Source of the DNA: Intestinimonas massiliensis (ex Afouda et al. 2020)
Lineage (GTDB): Bacteria > Bacillota > Clostridia > Oscillospirales > Oscillospiraceae
DNA length: 64,000 nucleotides
Reading direction: 5' to 3'
Assembly: GCF_900626285.1 (NCBI RefSeq)
Contig: NZ_LR131147.1
Location: 27,749-91,748, forward strand
Shown: in pieces, positions 9,847 through 17,596 of the stretch
How the letters are laid out: the number at the start of each line of letters is the position of its first letter
How positions within the stretch are numbered: position 1 is the first letter of the stretch
The notes under the pieces: generated by a model
The model's input: the letters and a program-made list of their open reading frames with translations, nothing else
The model's database searches: none
What the model was told of the DNA's origin: nothing
Position numbers and translations under genes: made by a program

Positions 9847-10161
9847 ATGACCCCGATTACCATCACAAAAGAGAATTTTGAATCTGAGGTTCTTCAGTCC
9901 AAGCTGCCCGTGCTGGTGGATTTTTGGGCGCCCTGGTGCGGCTATTGCCGGCGGATTTCTCCGGTGTTGGATCAGCTGGCTCAGCAGTATGACGGACAGC
10001 TGATCGTGGGCAAGGTCAACGTTGACGAGCAGCCGGAGCTGGAGGAGCGGTTTGGTGTGGAGATCATCCCTACCCTGTACCTGTTCCGGAACGGCACGGC
10101 CGGTGATCCCATTGTCAATCCCGGCTCCAAGGCTCAGATTGTGGAGTGGGCCGGACTGTAA
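9847..10161 (+). CDS. trxA: Thioredoxin
   Basis: The 104-aa cytoplasmic dithiol carrier has the active site FWAPWCGYC (CGYC in place of the usual CGPC) and the cis-proline loop IIPTLYLF. The open frame extends 39 bases upstream, but AGAAAGG at 9831-9837 serves ATG 9847. It is the first gene of an operon with its reductase, an Rrf2 regulator and a membrane thiol-transfer protein. Confidence 0.93.
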   Translation: MTPITITKENFESEVLQSKLPVLVDFWAPWCGYCRRISPVLDQLAQQYDGQLIVGKVNVDEQPELEERFGVEIIPTLYLFRNGTAGDPIVNPGSKAQIVEWAGL

Positions 10162-10175
10162 GGAAGGGGAGAGAT

Positions 10176-11096
10176 ATGGTGAAGACTTATGACGTGATCA
10201 TCGTGGGCGGCGGTCCCGGCGGCTACACGGCGGCGCTGTACGCGGCCAGAAGCGGACTGTCTGCGCTGGTTTTGGAGAAATTATCCGCTGGCGGCCAGAT
10301 GGCCACTACTTCCACCATTGACAACTATCCCGGTTTTCCGGATGGGGTAGACGGCTTTGAGCTGGGCCAACAGATGGAGCAGCAGGCCCATAAGTATGGG
10401 GCAGAGACCGTCTACGGCGAGGTAACGGGAGCCGATCTGCTGGCCGATCCCAAGCTCATCCGCAGCAGCGAAGGCGATTTTGCCGGGCGGACGGTGATCC
10501 TTGCCACCGGGGCCTATCCCAGAGAGCTGGGAATCCCTGGGGAACAGGAGCTGCGTGGCAGGGGAGTGGCCTATTGCGCCACCTGCGATGGTATGATGTT
10601 CCGGGGAAAGACGGTGGTGGTGAACGGCGGCGGCAACACCGCCGTGGAGGACGCCCTCTACCTCTCCAAGCTGTGCGCCAAGGTCTATCTGGTCCACCGC
10701 CGGGATCAGCTCCGGGCCTCTGCGGTCTACCGCAAGGCTCTGGATGAGCAGGGCGTGGAGATCATCTGGAACAGCCGGGTTACGGGGCTGCGCAAGGAAA
10801 CTCGTCTTACAGGCATTGAGCTGGAGGATGTCAAGACCGGCGAAAAGCGGGAACTGGCCTGCGACGGCATCTTTGTGGCCATCGGTCGGGTGCCGGATAC
10901 CGGGCTGTTTGCCGGTCAGGTGGAGCTGGACCCGGCAGGGTATATCGTGGCGGATGAGACTTGCCGCACCAGCGTGCCCGGGGTATTTACCGTGGGTGAT
11001 GTGCGCACCAAGGCGGTGCGGCAGGTGGTCACTGCGGCAGCTGACGGCGCCAACGCCGCCCATTTTGCGGAAGAGTACCTGATGAATAAGCTGTAA
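10176..11096 (+). CDS. trxB: Thioredoxin reductase (NADPH, FAD)
   Basis: The 306-aa flavoprotein passes electrons from NADPH to thioredoxin. It has the FAD-binding GGGPGGYTAALYAARSG, the redox-active CATCDG, the NADPH loop VVNGGGNTAVEDALYL, and the C-terminal FAD motif VFTVGDVRTKAVRQVVTAAADG. ATG 10176, preceded by GGAAGGGGAG, is chosen over an upstream in-frame ATG lying inside the thioredoxin gene. It starts 14 bp after trxA. Confidence 0.96.
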   Translation: MVKTYDVIIVGGGPGGYTAALYAARSGLSALVLEKLSAGGQMATTSTIDNYPGFPDGVDGFELGQQMEQQAHKYGAETVYGEVTGADLLADPKLIRSSEGDFAGRTVILATGAYPRELGIPGEQELRGRGVAYCATCDGMMFRGKTVVVNGGGNTAVEDALYLSKLCAKVYLVHRRDQLRASAVYRKALDEQGVEIIWNSRVTGLRKETRLTGIELEDVKTGEKRELACDGIFVAIGRVPDTGLFAGQVELDPAGYIVADETCRTSVPGVFTVGDVRTKAVRQVVTAAADGANAAHFAEEYLMNKL

Positions 11097-11112
11097 AGGA
11101 TAGATACCTGAC

Positions 11113-11559
11113 ATGAACGGATTGTTTTGTGTGGCGGTCCACGCCCTGATCTATCTGGATAAACGGGGCTGCATGCTCTCCAGCGAGGAACTGGCGGCCA
11201 ACATCTGTACCAATCCCGCCCGGGTGCGGAAGGTGATGGCCCGGCTGAAAAAGGCGGGATTGGTAGCCACCAAGGCGGGAAACGAGGGCGGTTACCACCT
11301 GCTGTGTGCGCCCGGTGAGGTGACGTTGGACCGGATCGCCGACGCGCTGGAGGTGCGGTTTGTGGAGCCCGCCTGGCACAGCGGCGGGGATGTGGACTGC
11401 GGATGTATGGTGGCCTCCGGCATGGCAGGAGTGATGGACGGGCTGTTTGACGATCTGGACCGGCGCTGCCGGGAGCGGGCCTCTCAGCTCAGTCTGGCCG
11501 ATTTGGAGGCGCAGCTGGAACAGGCTGCCGCCGGGAAGGAGACGGTCCATGGGCTTTGA
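11113..11559 (+). CDS. Rrf2-family transcriptional regulator
   Basis: The 148-aa winged-helix protein has a recognition region LAANICTNPARVRKVMARLKKAGLV and the family loop GNEGGYHLL. Cysteines at 96 and 98 (DVDCGC) lie where Rrf2 proteins bind an Fe-S cluster or sense thiols, though the classical three-cysteine IscR spacing is not seen. Its place inside a thiol-redox operon with a palindrome over the promoter suggests autoregulation in response to redox state. Its end overlaps the next gene by 11 bp. Confidence 0.87.
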   Translation: MNGLFCVAVHALIYLDKRGCMLSSEELAANICTNPARVRKVMARLKKAGLVATKAGNEGGYHLLCAPGEVTLDRIADALEVRFVEPAWHSGGDVDCGCMVASGMAGVMDGLFDDLDRRCRERASQLSLADLEAQLEQAAAGKETVHGL

Positions 11560-12805
11560 TCTGGAAACCAGCGTACCGGCCGTTACGGTGTTCATCCAGG
11601 GCCTGCTCAGTTTCTTTTCCCCCTGCGTGCTGCCCCTGGTGCCCCTCTATGTCAGCTATCTGGCAGGAGGAGCCGGCACAGTGGATGGGAATGGCGTGAT
11701 CCGCTACCCAAGGGGACGAGTGCTGATCAATACCCTGTTTTTCGTGATTGGAGTCAGCTTTACCTTCTTTTTGCTGGGGTTCGGCTTTACAGCGCTGGGG
11801 CGTTTTTTTCATGACTATCAGACCTGGTTTACCCGTATCAGCGGAATTATCATGATTCTGTTCGGGATCTACCAGTTCGGCTTCTTTGGAAAGTCCGCTG
11901 CCCTGGAGCGGGAACACCGGCTGCCCTTCCGGCTGGACCGGTGGGCGATGAATCCGCTGGTGGCCCTGATTCTTGGCTTTACCTTCAGCTTTGCCTGGAC
12001 CCCCTGTGTGGGCCCCACTCTGAGCAGCGTGCTGCTGATGGCTTCTTCCGCCTCCAGCGCCTCCAAGGGGTTTCTGCTCATCGGGGTGTATACCGCCGGC
12101 TTCGTGATCCCCTTTTTGGCGGTGGGCCTGTTTACGGGCACAGTACTGGGCTTCTTTAAACGCCATCAGCGGGTGGTGCGCTATACGGTGAAGGTGGGCG
12201 CAGCGCTGCTGATCCTGATGGGCGTCATGACCCTGACAGGCTTTATGAACGGGATCACCGGCTATCTGTCCGGCGTGACAGGGGATACCACTTCACAGCA
12301 GACGGAGACAGCGGAACCGGAGGCATCTCCCGAGGAGAGCCAGCGTCCTGTGGTGGCCGCCCCGGATTTTACCCTCACCGATCAGTACGGCAATACCCAC
12401 ACCCTGTCCGACTATAAGGGCAAGACGGTGTTTCTCAATTTCTGGGCCACCTGGTGCGGCCCCTGCAAGCGAGAGATGCCGGACATCCAGGCACTCTATG
12501 AATCACACGGAGAAAACGAGGGAGATGTGATCGTGCTGGGAGTGGCCGGACCCAAGACGGAACAGAATCCCTTTACCAATGAGGGAAGCCAGGAAGATGT
12601 GGAGCAGTTTCTGGAGGACAACGGCTACACCTTCCCGGTGGTGATGGACCTGACGGGGGAGATCCAATCTGCGTATGCCATTTCTGCATTTCCCACCACT
12701 TTTATGATTGATTCCAACGGTAACGTGTACGGCTATGTACCGGGGGCTCTGACCGGTGATATCATGGAATCCATCATTCAGCAGACAATAGACAGCGTAT
12801 CCTGA
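11549..12805 (+). CDS. CcdA/DsbD-like membrane protein fused to a TlpA-type thioredoxin domain
   Basis: The 418-aa fusion has two parts. Residues 1-240 form a CcdA-like membrane domain with the redox cysteines in FFSPCVLPLVPLY and FAWTPCVGPTL. Residues about 285-418 are an extracytoplasmic TlpA/ResA-like thioredoxin with NFWATWCGPCKREMP. It would take electrons from cytoplasmic thioredoxin (encoded upstream) across the membrane and pass them straight to its own outer thioredoxin domain. The start ATG 11549 follows GGGAAGGAGA and overlaps the rrf2 end, so the frame upstream of it is not used. A strong terminator follows. Confidence 0.9.
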   Translation: MGFDLETSVPAVTVFIQGLLSFFSPCVLPLVPLYVSYLAGGAGTVDGNGVIRYPRGRVLINTLFFVIGVSFTFFLLGFGFTALGRFFHDYQTWFTRISGIIMILFGIYQFGFFGKSAALEREHRLPFRLDRWAMNPLVALILGFTFSFAWTPCVGPTLSSVLLMASSASSASKGFLLIGVYTAGFVIPFLAVGLFTGTVLGFFKRHQRVVRYTVKVGAALLILMGVMTLTGFMNGITGYLSGVTGDTTSQQTETAEPEASPEESQRPVVAAPDFTLTDQYGNTHTLSDYKGKTVFLNFWATWCGPCKREMPDIQALYESHGENEGDVIVLGVAGPKTEQNPFTNEGSQEDVEQFLEDNGYTFPVVMDLTGEIQSAYAISAFPTTFMIDSNGNVYGYVPGALTGDIMESIIQQTIDSVS

Positions 12806-12810
12806 AAGCA

Positions 12811-12836
12811 GGGGCCGCCGGTCATACGGCGGCCCC
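12811..12836 (+). terminator. Intrinsic terminator of the thioredoxin operon
   Basis: A perfect 10-bp G+C stem (GGGGCCGCCG/CGGCGGCCCC) with a 6-base loop is followed by a T-rich stretch at 12843-12853. Confidence 0.8.
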
Positions 12837-12842
12837 TGGCTC

Positions 12843-12871
12843 TTGTCATTTTTCTCCCCATCTGGTATGAT
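12843..12871 (+). promoter_or_regulatory. Promoter of tgt
   Basis: TTGTCA (12843-12848) and TATGAT (12866-12871) are 17 bp apart. The upstream ATGs lie within the -10 box, which argues that translation starts at GTG 12906. Confidence 0.75.
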
Positions 12872-12905
12872 GAAAACAACTGACAACAAAGGGGTTTTTG
12901 GAACT

Positions 12906-14036
12906 GTGTTTGAAGTAATCAAGACCGAAGGCAAGGCCCGGCGGGGTGTGTTTACCTGCGCCCACGGCACGGTTCAGACGCCGGTCTTTATGAATGTGGG
13001 CACCCAGGCGGCCATCAAGGGGGCGGTATCCGCCTTTGATCTGAAGGAGATCGGCTGCCAGATCGAGCTGTCCAATACCTACCATCTCCATCTCCGGCCA
13101 GGCGACCAGGTGGTGCGCCAGTTGGGGGGACTGCACAAGTTCATGCGATGGGACGGACCCATTCTCACTGACTCCGGCGGCTTCCAGGTGTTCTCCCTGT
13201 CCGGCCTGCGGAAGATCAAGGAGGAGGGTGTTACCTTTGCCTCCCACATTGACGGGCGGCGGATCTTTATGGGACCGGAGGAGTCCATGCAGATCCAGTC
13301 CAATTTGGGCAGTGACATTGCCATGGCATTTGACGAGTGCGTGGAGAATCCGGCTACCTATGAGTATGCCAAAGCCTCCTGTGAGCGCACCCTGCGCTGG
13401 CTGGAGCGGTGCAAGGCGGAGCATGACCGGCTCAATGCCCTGCCGGACACGGTGAACCCCCATCAGATGCTTTTCGGCATCAACCAGGGCGCCACTTTCG
13501 AGGACCTGCGAATCTGGCACATGAAGGAGACCGCCAAGATAGACTGCGAGGGCTACGCCATCGGCGGCCTGGCGGTGGGGGAGCCCACTCAGGTGATGTA
13601 TGATATCATTGAGGCCGTGGAACCCTATATGCCGGCGGACAAGCCCCGGTATCTGATGGGTGTTGGCACCCCGTCCAACATCATCGAGGGGGTGGCCCGC
13701 GGGGTGGACTTCTTCGACTGCGTCATGCCGGCCCGCAACGCCCGCCACGCCAAGCTGTTTACCTGGTCCGGGGCGCTGAATATCCGCAACGAGAAGTACA
13801 AACTGGACGAGCGGCCCATTGATCCGGACTGTGACTGCCCGGTGTGCCGCAATTTCTCCCGGGCTTACCTGCGTCACCTGTTCGTGGCGGATGAGATGCT
13901 GGCCATGCGCCTGGCGGTGCTCCACAATCTGTATTTTTATAATAAACTGGCACAGCGTATTCGGGACGCACTGGATGCTGGAGAATTTGCCGCTTTTCGG
14001 GCAGAATACAGTGAGAAACTGGCGGGGCGCCTGTGA
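12906..14036 (+). CDS. tgt: Queuine/preQ1 tRNA-guanine transglycosylase
   Basis: Exchanges guanine 34 for preQ1 in GUN anticodon tRNAs, one step before QueA. The 376-aa protein has the catalytic aspartate motif DSGGFQVFSL, the second-aspartate region FFDCVMPARNARHAKLF, and the zinc site CDCPVC...H. Start: the promoter's -10 box covers the upstream ATGs, and AAAGGGG (12888-12894) precedes GTG 12906, which gives the family's usual N-terminus Met-Phe-Glu-Val-Ile-Lys. Confidence 0.95.
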   Translation: MFEVIKTEGKARRGVFTCAHGTVQTPVFMNVGTQAAIKGAVSAFDLKEIGCQIELSNTYHLHLRPGDQVVRQLGGLHKFMRWDGPILTDSGGFQVFSLSGLRKIKEEGVTFASHIDGRRIFMGPEESMQIQSNLGSDIAMAFDECVENPATYEYAKASCERTLRWLERCKAEHDRLNALPDTVNPHQMLFGINQGATFEDLRIWHMKETAKIDCEGYAIGGLAVGEPTQVMYDIIEAVEPYMPADKPRYLMGVGTPSNIIEGVARGVDFFDCVMPARNARHAKLFTWSGALNIRNEKYKLDERPIDPDCDCPVCRNFSRAYLRHLFVADEMLAMRLAVLHNLYFYNKLAQRIRDALDAGEFAAFRAEYSEKLAGRL

Positions 14037-14063
14037 ACTTTTGGGAAAATAGCGGAAAAACGC

Positions 14064-14092
14064 TTGTCAAATCCTGAGATTCGTTTTATAAT
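14064..14092 (+). promoter_or_regulatory. Promoter of yajC
   Basis: TTGTCA (14064-14069) and TATAAT (14087-14092) are 17 bp apart. Just downstream, TGACGT-ATC-ACGTCA (14103-14117) forms a small perfect dyad in the early leader; its role is unknown. Confidence 0.8.
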
Positions 14093-14140
14093 GTCCCAAT
14101 GATGACGTATCACGTCAAGTAACTATCGGAGGGGATCAAT

Positions 14141-14491
14141 TTGCTGACACAGATTGCGGGCGGAATGCTGACCCAGAGTGGAGCTGCGGGCGGCAGCATG
14201 AGCATGATCATCATGATCGTGGTCATGATTGCGATTTTCTACTTCCTGCTTATCCGTCCCGAAAACAAGAAGAAGAAAGCGGCAGCCAAGATGCGTTCCG
14301 AGCTGGCGGTGGGAGATCAGATCACTACCATCGGCGGTATCGTAGGTACGATCTGTGCTGTGAAGGAAGACACCATCGTGATCGAGACCAGCGCTGACCG
14401 GGTCCGCATTGAGTTCACCAAGTGGGCCGTTTCCACCAAGGGCACTCAGGCCGTGGAGGATGGCGCCGGTGAGACCAAGGACAAAAAGTAA
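14141..14491 (+). CDS. yajC: Preprotein translocase subunit YajC
   Basis: The 116-aa small membrane protein is an accessory of SecDF. It has one transmembrane helix (MIIMIVVMIAIFYFLLI), then the conserved RPENKKKKAAAKM and the short soluble domain VGDQITTIGGIVGTI. TTG 14141 is the start, 6 bp after GGAGGGG. It lies next to tgt, as in many bacteria. Confidence 0.93.
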   Translation: MLTQIAGGMLTQSGAAGGSMSMIIMIVVMIAIFYFLLIRPENKKKKAAAKMRSELAVGDQITTIGGIVGTICAVKEDTIVIETSADRVRIEFTKWAVSTKGTQAVEDGAGETKDKK

Positions 14492-14503
14492 GACATAAGA
14501 ATG

Positions 14504-14555
14504 CCCTCCCTGCATAGGTTTCAAGTAGGAACCGATGGCAAGGGAGGGTATTTTT
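14504..14555 (+). promoter_or_regulatory. Hairpin with U-tract that also sequesters the next ribosome-binding site
   Basis: CCCTCCCT (14504-14511) pairs perfectly with AGGGAGGG (14541-14548), which is also the Shine-Dalgarno of the next gene. The inner stem GGTTTC/GGAACC (14517-14522, 14528-14533) extends it. The TATTTTT that follows makes it look like an intrinsic terminator. It could end the yajC message, mask the ribosome-binding site, or both. Confidence 0.75.
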
Positions 14556-14981
14556 ATGCGGAAAAGAGAGGAAGACCAGAGTGCCCGCCTCATCCGCTGC
14601 GGATTGGGAATCCTGCTGGGCGGGGTGATGGCGCTGGCGATCTGCTGCTTGTTCCTGCTGGGGGCCTCTGTGGCCATTTCCAGCGGGTTTGGCGGGGAAG
14701 CGCTGATGTACCAGCTCACCATTGTGGGGTGCGTGCTGGGCGGTTTCGGCGGCGGCCTGTTTGCCGCAAAGCGGTGCGGCGGTGCGCTGCTCACGGGCCT
14801 GGCGGTTGGGGCCGTCCTGTTTCTGCTGCTGCTCACCATTGGAGCACTGTTCTTTGAGACTATGGAGCTGGAAGCGGGAGGGATTGGCCTGCTGTGCGGC
14901 GGCTTGTGCGGCGGGGCGGCGGCGGGCCTGCTGAACGGCGGAAAAGGGAAACCATCCCGGAAAAAACATAGAAAACGTTGA
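14556..14981 (+). CDS. TIGR04086 family (YrzE-like) membrane protein
   Basis: The 141-aa protein has four predicted membrane segments rich in Gly, Leu and Ala (for example LGILLGGVMALAICCLFLLG and LTGLAVGAVLFLLLLTIGAL) and a basic tail KGKPSRKKHRKR. Its size, four-helix pattern and position between yajC and SCIFF match the TIGR04086 family, which commonly sits beside the SCIFF system in Clostridia. Its function is unknown. AGGGAGGG (14541-14548) serves ATG 14556. Confidence 0.8.
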   Translation: MRKREEDQSARLIRCGLGILLGGVMALAICCLFLLGASVAISSGFGGEALMYQLTIVGCVLGGFGGGLFAAKRCGGALLTGLAVGAVLFLLLLTIGALFFETMELEAGGIGLLCGGLCGGAAAGLLNGGKGKPSRKKHRKR

Positions 14982-15006
14982 AATCCGCCTGCCTGTATGC
15001 TATAAT
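14978..15006 (+). promoter_or_regulatory. Strong promoter of the SCIFF gene
   Basis: TTGAAA (14978-14983) and a consensus TATAAT (15001-15006) are 17 bp apart. Confidence 0.85.
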
Positions 15007-15039
15007 AGCTTAAACCTTTGTTTGGGGAGGGAAATCGAA

Positions 15040-15180
15040 ATGAAGCATGTTAAGACGCTCAACGGCGCGACTTTGAAGAAGAGCGCCGCCCACGGCGGCT
15101 GCGGCGAGTGCCAGACCTCCTGCCAGTCCGCCTGTAAGACCTCTTGCACCGTGGCCAACCAGAAGTGCGAGAACCAGTAA
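15040..15180 (+). CDS. scfA: SCIFF ribosomal peptide precursor (six cysteines in forty-five residues)
   Basis: The 46-aa peptide begins MKHVKTLNGATLKKSAAHGG and has cysteines at 21, 24, 28, 32, 36 and 43. This is the near-invariant signature of the SCIFF RiPP family found across Clostridia. The neighbouring radical SAM enzyme is known in this family to install a Cys-Thr thioether. The natural role of the mature peptide is unknown. GGGGAGGG precedes the ATG, the promoter is strong, and a hairpin separates it from the maturase, so the peptide is probably made in excess. Confidence 0.96.
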   Translation: MKHVKTLNGATLKKSAAHGGCGECQTSCQSACKTSCTVANQKCENQ

Positions 15181-15195
15181 AAAACACAGGGGAAA

Positions 15196-15220
15196 GGGTG
15201 GGTGAACAGCCCACCTTTTT
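15196..15220 (+). terminator. Attenuating terminator between SCIFF and its maturase
   Basis: GGTGGG (15197-15202) pairs with CCCACC (15210-15215), followed by five T. The short stem suggests partial read-through into the maturase gene. Confidence 0.75.
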
Positions 15221-15246
15221 CTATGCCCTGAGGAAGGAATAAAGTT

Positions 15247-16626
15247 ATGGTACATACCTTTCGCTGCCTCGGCGTCAATGTCGCCGTGGATGTAAACAGC
15301 GGCGCCGTCCATGTGCTGGACGGGCTGATGTACGACCTGCTTACTGCCCTGGCGGAGCGGGATGAGAACGGAGCGCTTCTGGGCGGTCCGCTGCCGGCAG
15401 AGCTGACAGCGCTGCTGCCCCAGTATGAGCCTGCTGCCCTGCAGGACGCCTGGGAAGAACTGGGCGAACTGAAGAAGGGCGGCCTCCTGTTCGAGGAGGA
15501 CGACTACATTGACCGGGAGAAGGCGGCCTCTATGCAGCAGCAGGCCCTGGTGAAGGCCCTGTGCCTCCATGTCTCCCACGACTGCAACCTGCGGTGCAAG
15601 TACTGCTTTGCCTCCACCGGCGATTTCGGCACCGGCAAGCGGATGACCATGGATGTGGAGACCGCCAAAAAGGCCATCGATTTCGTGATCGCCAAGTCGG
15701 GCAACCGCCGCAACATCGAGGTGGACTTCTTCGGCGGTGAGCCGCTGATGGCCATGGATACCGTCAAGGCCACCGTGGAGTACGCCCGCTCCATCGAGAA
15801 AGAGCACAACAAGTGTTTCCGCTTCACCATTACCACCAACGGCGTGCTGCTCAATGACGAGAATATCGAGTACATCAACCGGGAGATGTCCAACGCGGTG
15901 CTCTCCCTGGACGGCCGGAAGGAGGTCAACGACGACCTGCGTCCTACCGTCAACGGCAAGGGCTCCTATGATGTCATCGTGCCCAAGTTCAAAAAGCTGA
16001 TCGAGGGACGGGGCACCAAGGACTACTATCTCCGGGGTACCTTTACCCGGTTCCATAAGGACTTTGCTGAGGACGTGAAGGCTCTGGCCGCCATCGGCAA
16101 GAACGTATCCGTGGAGCCGGTGGTAGGGAAGGAGGACGACCCCTACGCCCTCCAGGAGGCCGATCTGCCTGAGCTGAAGGCGGAGTATGAGCGGCTGGCA
16201 GAGTATCTGAAGGACCACCCGGAGACCAACTTCTTCCACTTCAACGTGGACCTGGCCCAGGGCCCCTGCGTTATCAAGCGGCTGCGGGGCTGCGGGGCCG
16301 GCTGCGAGTATGTGGCGGTCACCCCTGATGGAGACATCTACCCCTGCCACCAGTTCGTGGGCAATGAGGCATATAAGCTGGGCAACGTGTACGACGGTAC
16401 CTTCAACAAGGATCTGTCCGGCCAGTTTGCTGCCCTGAACATCTACACCAGGGAGGAGTGCTCCCGCTGCTGGGCCCGGTTCTACTGCTCCGGCGGCTGC
16501 TCCGCTTCCAACCTGCTTGTCAACGGCGACATAAAGCATCCCCATAAAGTGGGCTGTGAACTGGAGCGCAAGCGGCTGGAATGTGCCATTGCCCTCCGGG
16601 CGATCGCCGCCGGCATGGCAGACTGA
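15247..16626 (+). CDS. scfB: Thioether cross-link-forming SCIFF peptide maturase (radical SAM/SPASM)
   Basis: The 459-aa enzyme has an N-terminal RiPP-recognition-like region (residues 1-90). The radical SAM site CNLRCKYC lies near residue 118. The C-terminal SPASM domain carries two auxiliary Fe-S clusters: CGAGCEYVAVTPDGDIYPC, then CSRCWARFYCSGGC and a final Cys in GCELERKRLEC. It uses SAM radical chemistry to join a SCIFF cysteine to a threonine. The start is ATG 15247 after GAGGAAGG. It is paired with the precursor 66 bp upstream. Confidence 0.96.
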   Translation: MVHTFRCLGVNVAVDVNSGAVHVLDGLMYDLLTALAERDENGALLGGPLPAELTALLPQYEPAALQDAWEELGELKKGGLLFEEDDYIDREKAASMQQQALVKALCLHVSHDCNLRCKYCFASTGDFGTGKRMTMDVETAKKAIDFVIAKSGNRRNIEVDFFGGEPLMAMDTVKATVEYARSIEKEHNKCFRFTITTNGVLLNDENIEYINREMSNAVLSLDGRKEVNDDLRPTVNGKGSYDVIVPKFKKLIEGRGTKDYYLRGTFTRFHKDFAEDVKALAAIGKNVSVEPVVGKEDDPYALQEADLPELKAEYERLAEYLKDHPETNFFHFNVDLAQGPCVIKRLRGCGAGCEYVAVTPDGDIYPCHQFVGNEAYKLGNVYDGTFNKDLSGQFAALNIYTREECSRCWARFYCSGGCSASNLLVNGDIKHPHKVGCELERKRLECAIALRAIAAGMAD

Positions 16627-16937
16627 CCTATACAGAATGTAATTATACAAAGTGTAATCACCCTGCGGGCCGGAAGCCATATCTGTGCCATGAAAACGGG
16701 TTGATACACCAGATATTGAGGGAAAAACGGCACGGCTGACGCTGTGCCGTTTTTCTTCTTTTACATAGTTTACATAAATAAGTAAACATAATACTTCGGC
16801 ATAATAGACAAAATTCATCTTTTTCTTTGAGAGTTCTTGCACAAGAGCCGCCGGTAAGATATAGTAATATAAAATTGGGTGTGCTTTCTGGTTCTTGCCT
16901 CACTGGTACAGTCATAGACTGCCTGGGGGTGAGGCGC
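16627..16937. other. Intergenic region: terminator plus A+T-rich leader
   Basis: No gene is visible. It holds the terminator at 16723-16759, a GTTTAC/GTAAAC dyad near 16768-16785, and an A+T-rich stretch before spoIIM. No promoter of convincing quality was picked out. Confidence 0.6.
16723..16759 (+). terminator. Intrinsic terminator after the SCIFF maturase
   Basis: A perfect 11-bp stem AAAAACGGCAC/GTGCCGTTTTT (16723-16733, 16744-16754) ends in a T-tract and is usable on either strand. Confidence 0.85.
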
Positions 16938-17570
16938 ATGCGCAAAGCTGTGGGAGGCACCTGGAGCGTACCGGAGGAGCGGATCTTACCCGCTCTGATT
17001 ATCGTATCGGCCAGCTTTTTGCTGGGCGGTCTGGCGGGCTGTCTCATGTCCACCTTCGTGGGCGGGGCCGGGCAGGAAAGCCTGAGAGCATATCTGGAGT
17101 CCTTCCTCAGCATGGCTCAGAACGGCGGCGCTGCTGCGCCGGCCCTGACGGTTCAGCTGTGGGACATCCTGCGCTGGCCGGTGCTGGCGCTGCTGCTGGG
17201 TTTTACGGCACTGGGAGTGCTGGGAATGCCCCTTCTCTTCGCGGTGCGCGGTTTTTTGCTGGCGTTTTCCATCGCCGCCTTTGTGCGGATTTTTGGCAGC
17301 GCCGGGTGTCTGCTTGCCTTTCTGATCTTCGGGGTAAGCGGTGGCTTCTCGGTTCCGGCGCTGTTTGTGCTGGGTGTACAGGGCCTGGGCGCGGCGCGGA
17401 CACTGGCCAGCCGCTTTTTGGGAGAAGGCAAAGCGCCGTCTCCCTATGGAAGAGCTTACTTTCTGCGCTGCGGCGGCTGTGCGGCCGCGTTGTGTGTGTG
17501 TGTTGTTTTGGAACGCTTTGCCGTGCCTGCCTTGGTTTCGGGGGCGGCCGGTATGATATTGGGCGGATAG
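16938..17570 (+). CDS. spoIIM: Stage II sporulation protein M-like membrane protein
   Basis: The 210-aa protein has an N-terminal membrane helix (LPALIIVSASFLLGGLAGC) and further C-terminal spans (LRWPVLALLLGFTALGVLGM, FGVSGGFSVPALFVLGV), the length and layout of SpoIIM. SpoIIM forms a complex with SpoIID and SpoIIP that drives engulfment. ATG 16938 follows GGGGGTGAGG; the longer frame upstream is rejected. A xerD gene follows at 26 bp, the same pairing seen in Bacillus. Confidence 0.75.
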   Translation: MRKAVGGTWSVPEERILPALIIVSASFLLGGLAGCLMSTFVGGAGQESLRAYLESFLSMAQNGGAAAPALTVQLWDILRWPVLALLLGFTALGVLGMPLLFAVRGFLLAFSIAAFVRIFGSAGCLLAFLIFGVSGGFSVPALFVLGVQGLGAARTLASRFLGEGKAPSPYGRAYFLRCGGCAAALCVCVVLERFAVPALVSGAAGMILGG

Positions 17571-17596
17571 AGAAACGTGAGAAGGTGTTGGATGGA

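Noticed and set aside
12843..12905. Upstream in-frame ATG starts for tgt
   Set aside because: They lie inside the -35 and -10 boxes of the tgt promoter and so would not be on the mRNA.
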